Shown here piece after piece: positions 61,376 to 64,000 of a stretch of 64,000 bases of DNA (positions are counted from its first letter, which is position 1; each line of letters starts with the position of its first letter). The DNA comes from JAXGXJ01 sp963816155. Its GTDB lineage: Bacteria > Actinomycetota > Thermoleophilia > RBG-16-64-13. Under the pieces are notes generated by a model. That model did not search any database. It was not told where the DNA came from and saw nothing but the letters and a program-made list of their open reading frames with translations. A program made the translations under genes and the position numbers. Where the stretch lies: the NCBI GenBank assembly GCA_963816155.1, contig CAWFJE010000002.1:456440-520439 (forward strand), in the 5' to 3' direction.

Positions 61376-63142
61376 TCAGGGTGTTGGGACGCCTGGCTCT
61401 TCCGCCGGGTTCTCCTGCTTGCGGATCCACATCAGCAGCATGATCACGTGAAGCACTCGGTCGGCTACTACGGGACCGAAGCGCGCTGCTTGAGACAGCC
61501 CATGACAGACCTCGTTGCGAATGTTCCAACCACGCACGTCTGTCAGGAGGATCCGCAGGTAGAAGGCGAGTCGCGGGTCTAGAACAGCTTCCAGTTGTGG
61601 ATCCGCCAGCAAGTTGCCGAGTGAGCGCAATTCCAGGTCCTTCTTCTTCCGCCGGTACGGCATGACTCCAGAAATGATGGCAAGTCGCCGAATCGCAGCC
61701 TCGATCTGCGGTACCAGTACACATACAGAAACAGCGTGCTGATCGGAGAAGTAGGCCCGCATTCCTAGCTCGACGAGCGGGAGTTTGTCCTCGTCGAAGA
61801 CGGGGCTCTGGCGCACCTCAGGCATAAGAAGGTCGGCTCCGAGTCCGATGCGAACTCGCGCTACATCAAGGGTTGCTCGGAGGTGGGCTGCCATGAACTG
61901 CAAACGCTGAGCTATGTGCTGGACGACGTTGCCCTCCAGGTCGTCCTCGACGCTCCCCACAATGGCGATCTTCTGGCCCAACTTGTCGACGATCACCTTG
62001 GGCATGTCCGCCATGAGCGGCGCCTCGGTGGCAAGTTCGCGAACTCGCACAACGGCATCCTCCCGCTCGGGGACGAACCAGAACGCGATCTTCTTGAGCG
62101 CCTCCTCCGTCGTGCCCGAGAGGACCGAGTCGACCGCCTCCGCCATCTCCTCGGCAGGAATCCTGATTGTCGTTCCAAACTGCTTCAGCTCGCTGACGCT
62201 GCGCTGGCCCTGCACCTGCATCTCACCACTTAGAGCCGCAGCATCTGCACGGAGCCCGAAGTCCTCAAGGACGGCATGAAGGCGATCGAGGAAGGAGGCG
62301 GCGGCCATGCCCTGCATCTTCCGACCTGCGGCAACCACCAGCCCTACGTACGCTCGCAGGACACGGGCGACGTCCTCGATGCGGCCGTGCTGCCTGTAGA
62401 ACTCCGCGAGTGGAAGGGCGGCAGCCTCTACGGTGTGCGGATGTGGCTCGGCTCCGGCCAAGCGTGCCAGACGGGACTCCATTGCGGACACAACAGCATC
62501 TCGTTCATCCGGCGGAAGGCCCGACTCCTTCTCAACCACCAGTTCCAGCACGTGTCCCCACGTATTCTCGCTCGTGTCTGTTCCATGTGCCGTCTCGTAG
62601 GCGAAGATGGCGCGCTCCAATGCGATGGCCCTGGTGGGATCGTTGATCATCCGTGCCAGTTCGAGCGCGCGGCGCCCGGCCTTGAACGCCTCGACTGGGT
62701 ACTTGAACGAGCCGGCGGCAAGTCCCTCCAGAGCTGAGTCGATGGCGAGCCTCGCGAACGACACTTCCGGCTTGGCGGGGACTACTTCCGCGAGGTCCCA
62801 GACCAAGTCAGCGAAGCGGAAACGCAGGTAGGGGTGCCGGGCGCTCAATGCCCGCCGCTTCCAGGCCTCCAATAGCTCTGCCGTTATTCGCTCACGGGGC
62901 GGGAAGTGAACCTCGCGACCACCTGGTCCGCTTGTGCTAGTCCAGGGGCCGTACCTTGTGCCCCAGGCACTCTCGCCGTCTCGCGGCGTGCCAAGTTCGA
63001 GACCGAGGAGATTGGCCTCCAGGTCGACGGATGGGTGTTCCTCTTTACGCCGCGACTCGAAGGTCGCGCGCATCAGGTCTGTCGATGCGAGTGGCCCTTC
63101 GGTGGAGTCGAGTTGCTCGAATGGATCGCTGGCGCTTGGCAT
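61376..63142 (-). CDS. DUF4209-like protein with HEPN-like C-terminus
   Basis: A 588-aa, mostly helical protein. The N-terminal two thirds resemble helical-repeat regions (LRFRFADLVWDLAEVVPAKP, FKYPVEAFKAGRRALELA, LPLAEFYRQHGRIEDVARVL). The C-terminal part from about residue 420 looks like DUF4209, with RDVRGWNIRNEVCHGL-type sequence: the R-N-E-V-C-H near residue 542 is an R-x4-H motif as in HEPN ribonucleases. The start is preceded by GAGGAAC. It is the first gene of the minus-strand island, 160 bp before the helicase. It could be a sensor or effector. Function not established. Confidence 0.7.
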   Translation of the reverse strand: MPSASDPFEQLDSTEGPLASTDLMRATFESRRKEEHPSVDLEANLLGLELGTPRDGESAWGTRYGPWTSTSGPGGREVHFPPRERITAELLEAWKRRALSARHPYLRFRFADLVWDLAEVVPAKPEVSFARLAIDSALEGLAAGSFKYPVEAFKAGRRALELARMINDPTRAIALERAIFAYETAHGTDTSENTWGHVLELVVEKESGLPPDERDAVVSAMESRLARLAGAEPHPHTVEAAALPLAEFYRQHGRIEDVARVLRAYVGLVVAAGRKMQGMAAASFLDRLHAVLEDFGLRADAAALSGEMQVQGQRSVSELKQFGTTIRIPAEEMAEAVDSVLSGTTEEALKKIAFWFVPEREDAVVRVRELATEAPLMADMPKVIVDKLGQKIAIVGSVEDDLEGNVVQHIAQRLQFMAAHLRATLDVARVRIGLGADLLMPEVRQSPVFDEDKLPLVELGMRAYFSDQHAVSVCVLVPQIEAAIRRLAIISGVMPYRRKKKDLELRSLGNLLADPQLEAVLDPRLAFYLRILLTDVRGWNIRNEVCHGLSQAARFGPVVADRVLHVIMLLMWIRKQENPAEEPGVPTP

Positions 63143-63275
63143 GGAGTTCCTCGTGGAGTGAACGCCTCAGCCTACCCTCCCGTCCGACATGTGAGCCCCC
63201 CTTTGGGAAACCCCGTGTCCAGCAAGGTCATAAGGGAATGTCGGTGGCCTTCCGTCGCCGGCACAGGAGGCTCCT

Positions 63276-64000
63276 TTGACCCACGACAAGCTCATCACCG
63301 TCCTCAACAAGGGCGGTCAGCACCTCGGCGACATGACCTGGTGGACCCTCAGCGACGCCAAGATCGACAGGTCCACCCTGGAGAACATCTGGGCCGGCGC
63401 CCAGCTCGCGCCCGAGTACCTGCCCGACCCGCCCACGGCGGAGAAGGCGCTCAAGGCAGCCGTCCGGGAGGCCGCCGTTGGCCAGCCCGACCGGCTCATC
63501 CGACTCGGCAAGGAGGACGAGGCCGAGATCGTCTTCGCCATCGTGCGCGAGTCCAAGCACACCGACGGTAGCATCAGCTACCAGCAGGAGACCCGCGTCA
63601 TCCTCGATCGCAAGGTCGAGTCCGTCTCCAGCGACATCGTCGGTCACGACCTGGCTGGCGTCATCGCCACCCGCTTCGGCGAGCTGCGCTCCACCCACAC
63701 CGCCGACGACGTCCGCCGCGCCATGATGAAGACCCTCCACGGCTGCGCGGCCGTCACCCTGCGCGACCACGGTGGTGTCTACTGGGTGCCGGCCCCATAC
63801 GCCGAGATCATCCGCCGGCTCCAGGGCGCCATCGAGAAGATCGGCAGCAGCAGGGTCTACTTGCTGCCGGTCCACTCCTCGGCCGATGCCAACCGGACCT
63901 TGGGCGACGCCGCCAAGCTGGCCATCGAGGACGAGCTGGCCGCGCTCAAGGCCGAAGTCGAGGGCTTCGTCGCCTCACCACCCGACCGACCCTCCACACT
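63276..64000 (+). CDS. unrecognised protein, cut by window edge
   Basis: A TTG start 5 bp after AGGAGG gives MTHDKLITVLNKGGQHLGDM and then a continuous frame to the window edge (241 codons). Distinct stretches include TWWTLSDAKIDRSTLENIWA, ESKHTDGSISYQQETRVILD, TADDVRRAMMKTLHGCAAVT and GGVYWVPAPYAEIIRRLQGA. Charged and helical with no membrane segment. I do not recognise the family. It is divergent from the DUF4209 gene across 133 bp and may be another island gene. Confidence 0.65.
   Translation, partial: MTHDKLITVLNKGGQHLGDMTWWTLSDAKIDRSTLENIWAGAQLAPEYLPDPPTAEKALKAAVREAAVGQPDRLIRLGKEDEAEIVFAIVRESKHTDGSISYQQETRVILDRKVESVSSDIVGHDLAGVIATRFGELRSTHTADDVRRAMMKTLHGCAAVTLRDHGGVYWVPAPYAEIIRRLQGAIEKIGSSRVYLLPVHSSADANRTLGDAAKLAIEDELAALKAEVEGFVASPPDRPST

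Overview
The window is high-GC bacterial DNA. Most of it looks like one anaerobic, quinone-respiring bacterium, probably an anaerobic actinobacterium or a relative. Supporting signs are Thr-rich lipoprotein linkers after the lipobox, duplicated Liv-type transporters, an ETF to ETF:quinone oxidoreductase route, menaquinone made by the futalosine pathway, and a flavin-based FlxABCD-HdrABC module. The taxonomic call is an inference and is weak.

Region 1 (about 1-22.6 kb) is a carboxylate/acyl-CoA degradation locus. It holds an acyl-CoA dehydrogenase (cut by the left edge), a LysR regulator, etfB-etfA-ETF:quinone oxidoreductase, an AhpD-like protein, an IclR regulator divergent from a Tat/lipobox substrate-binding protein, a cupin-like protein, two large old-yellow-enzyme/FeS/FAD reductases, a TIGR04076-like Cys-rich protein, a DUF169 protein, and a complete minus-strand Liv operon (livG-livF-acyl-CoA ligase-livH-livM-binding protein). 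Together these suggest import of an organic acid, CoA activation, reduction or oxidation of enoyl/acyl-CoA, and electron delivery through ETF to menaquinone.

Region 2 (22.7-27.3 kb) is a small oxidoreductase cluster: a dead MDR gene, a DUF3795 protein, an intact MDR enzyme and an NmrA-like protein, followed by an orphan LivG and a truncated LivF.

Region 3 (27.3-35.7 kb) is the hdrC-hdrB-hdrA-flxD-flxC-flxB-flxA operon. A hicBA toxin-antitoxin pair sits just beyond its end, between two near-identical 253-bp copies of the flxA 3' region.

Region 4 (35.8-47.8 kb) holds a class V aminotransferase and one long minus-strand array of menaquinone genes: ubiD (5'-truncated), ubiA, menG, mqnE, mqnA and mqnC. 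A BMP-type nucleoside ABC transporter is translationally coupled to mqnC.

Region 5 (47.8-64 kb) is a defence island whose left edge falls inside the ubiD gene. In transcription order it encodes a DUF4209 protein, an SNF2/DUF3883 helicase, a DUF1156 DNA methylase (plus a diverged, broken second copy of its C-terminal half), a DUF499 ATPase with an N-terminal HEPN-like motif, an ADP-ribosylglycohydrolase with an extra N-terminal region, a UDG-fold protein and a DEDD/RNase H-like nuclease. The helicase-methylase-ATPase core matches what I know as the Hma type of defence system. The ADP-ribosylglycohydrolase, UDG-like and nuclease genes extend it. Many genes in this region carry single-base frameshifts at short homopolymers, so either decay or uncorrected sequencing indels must be considered.
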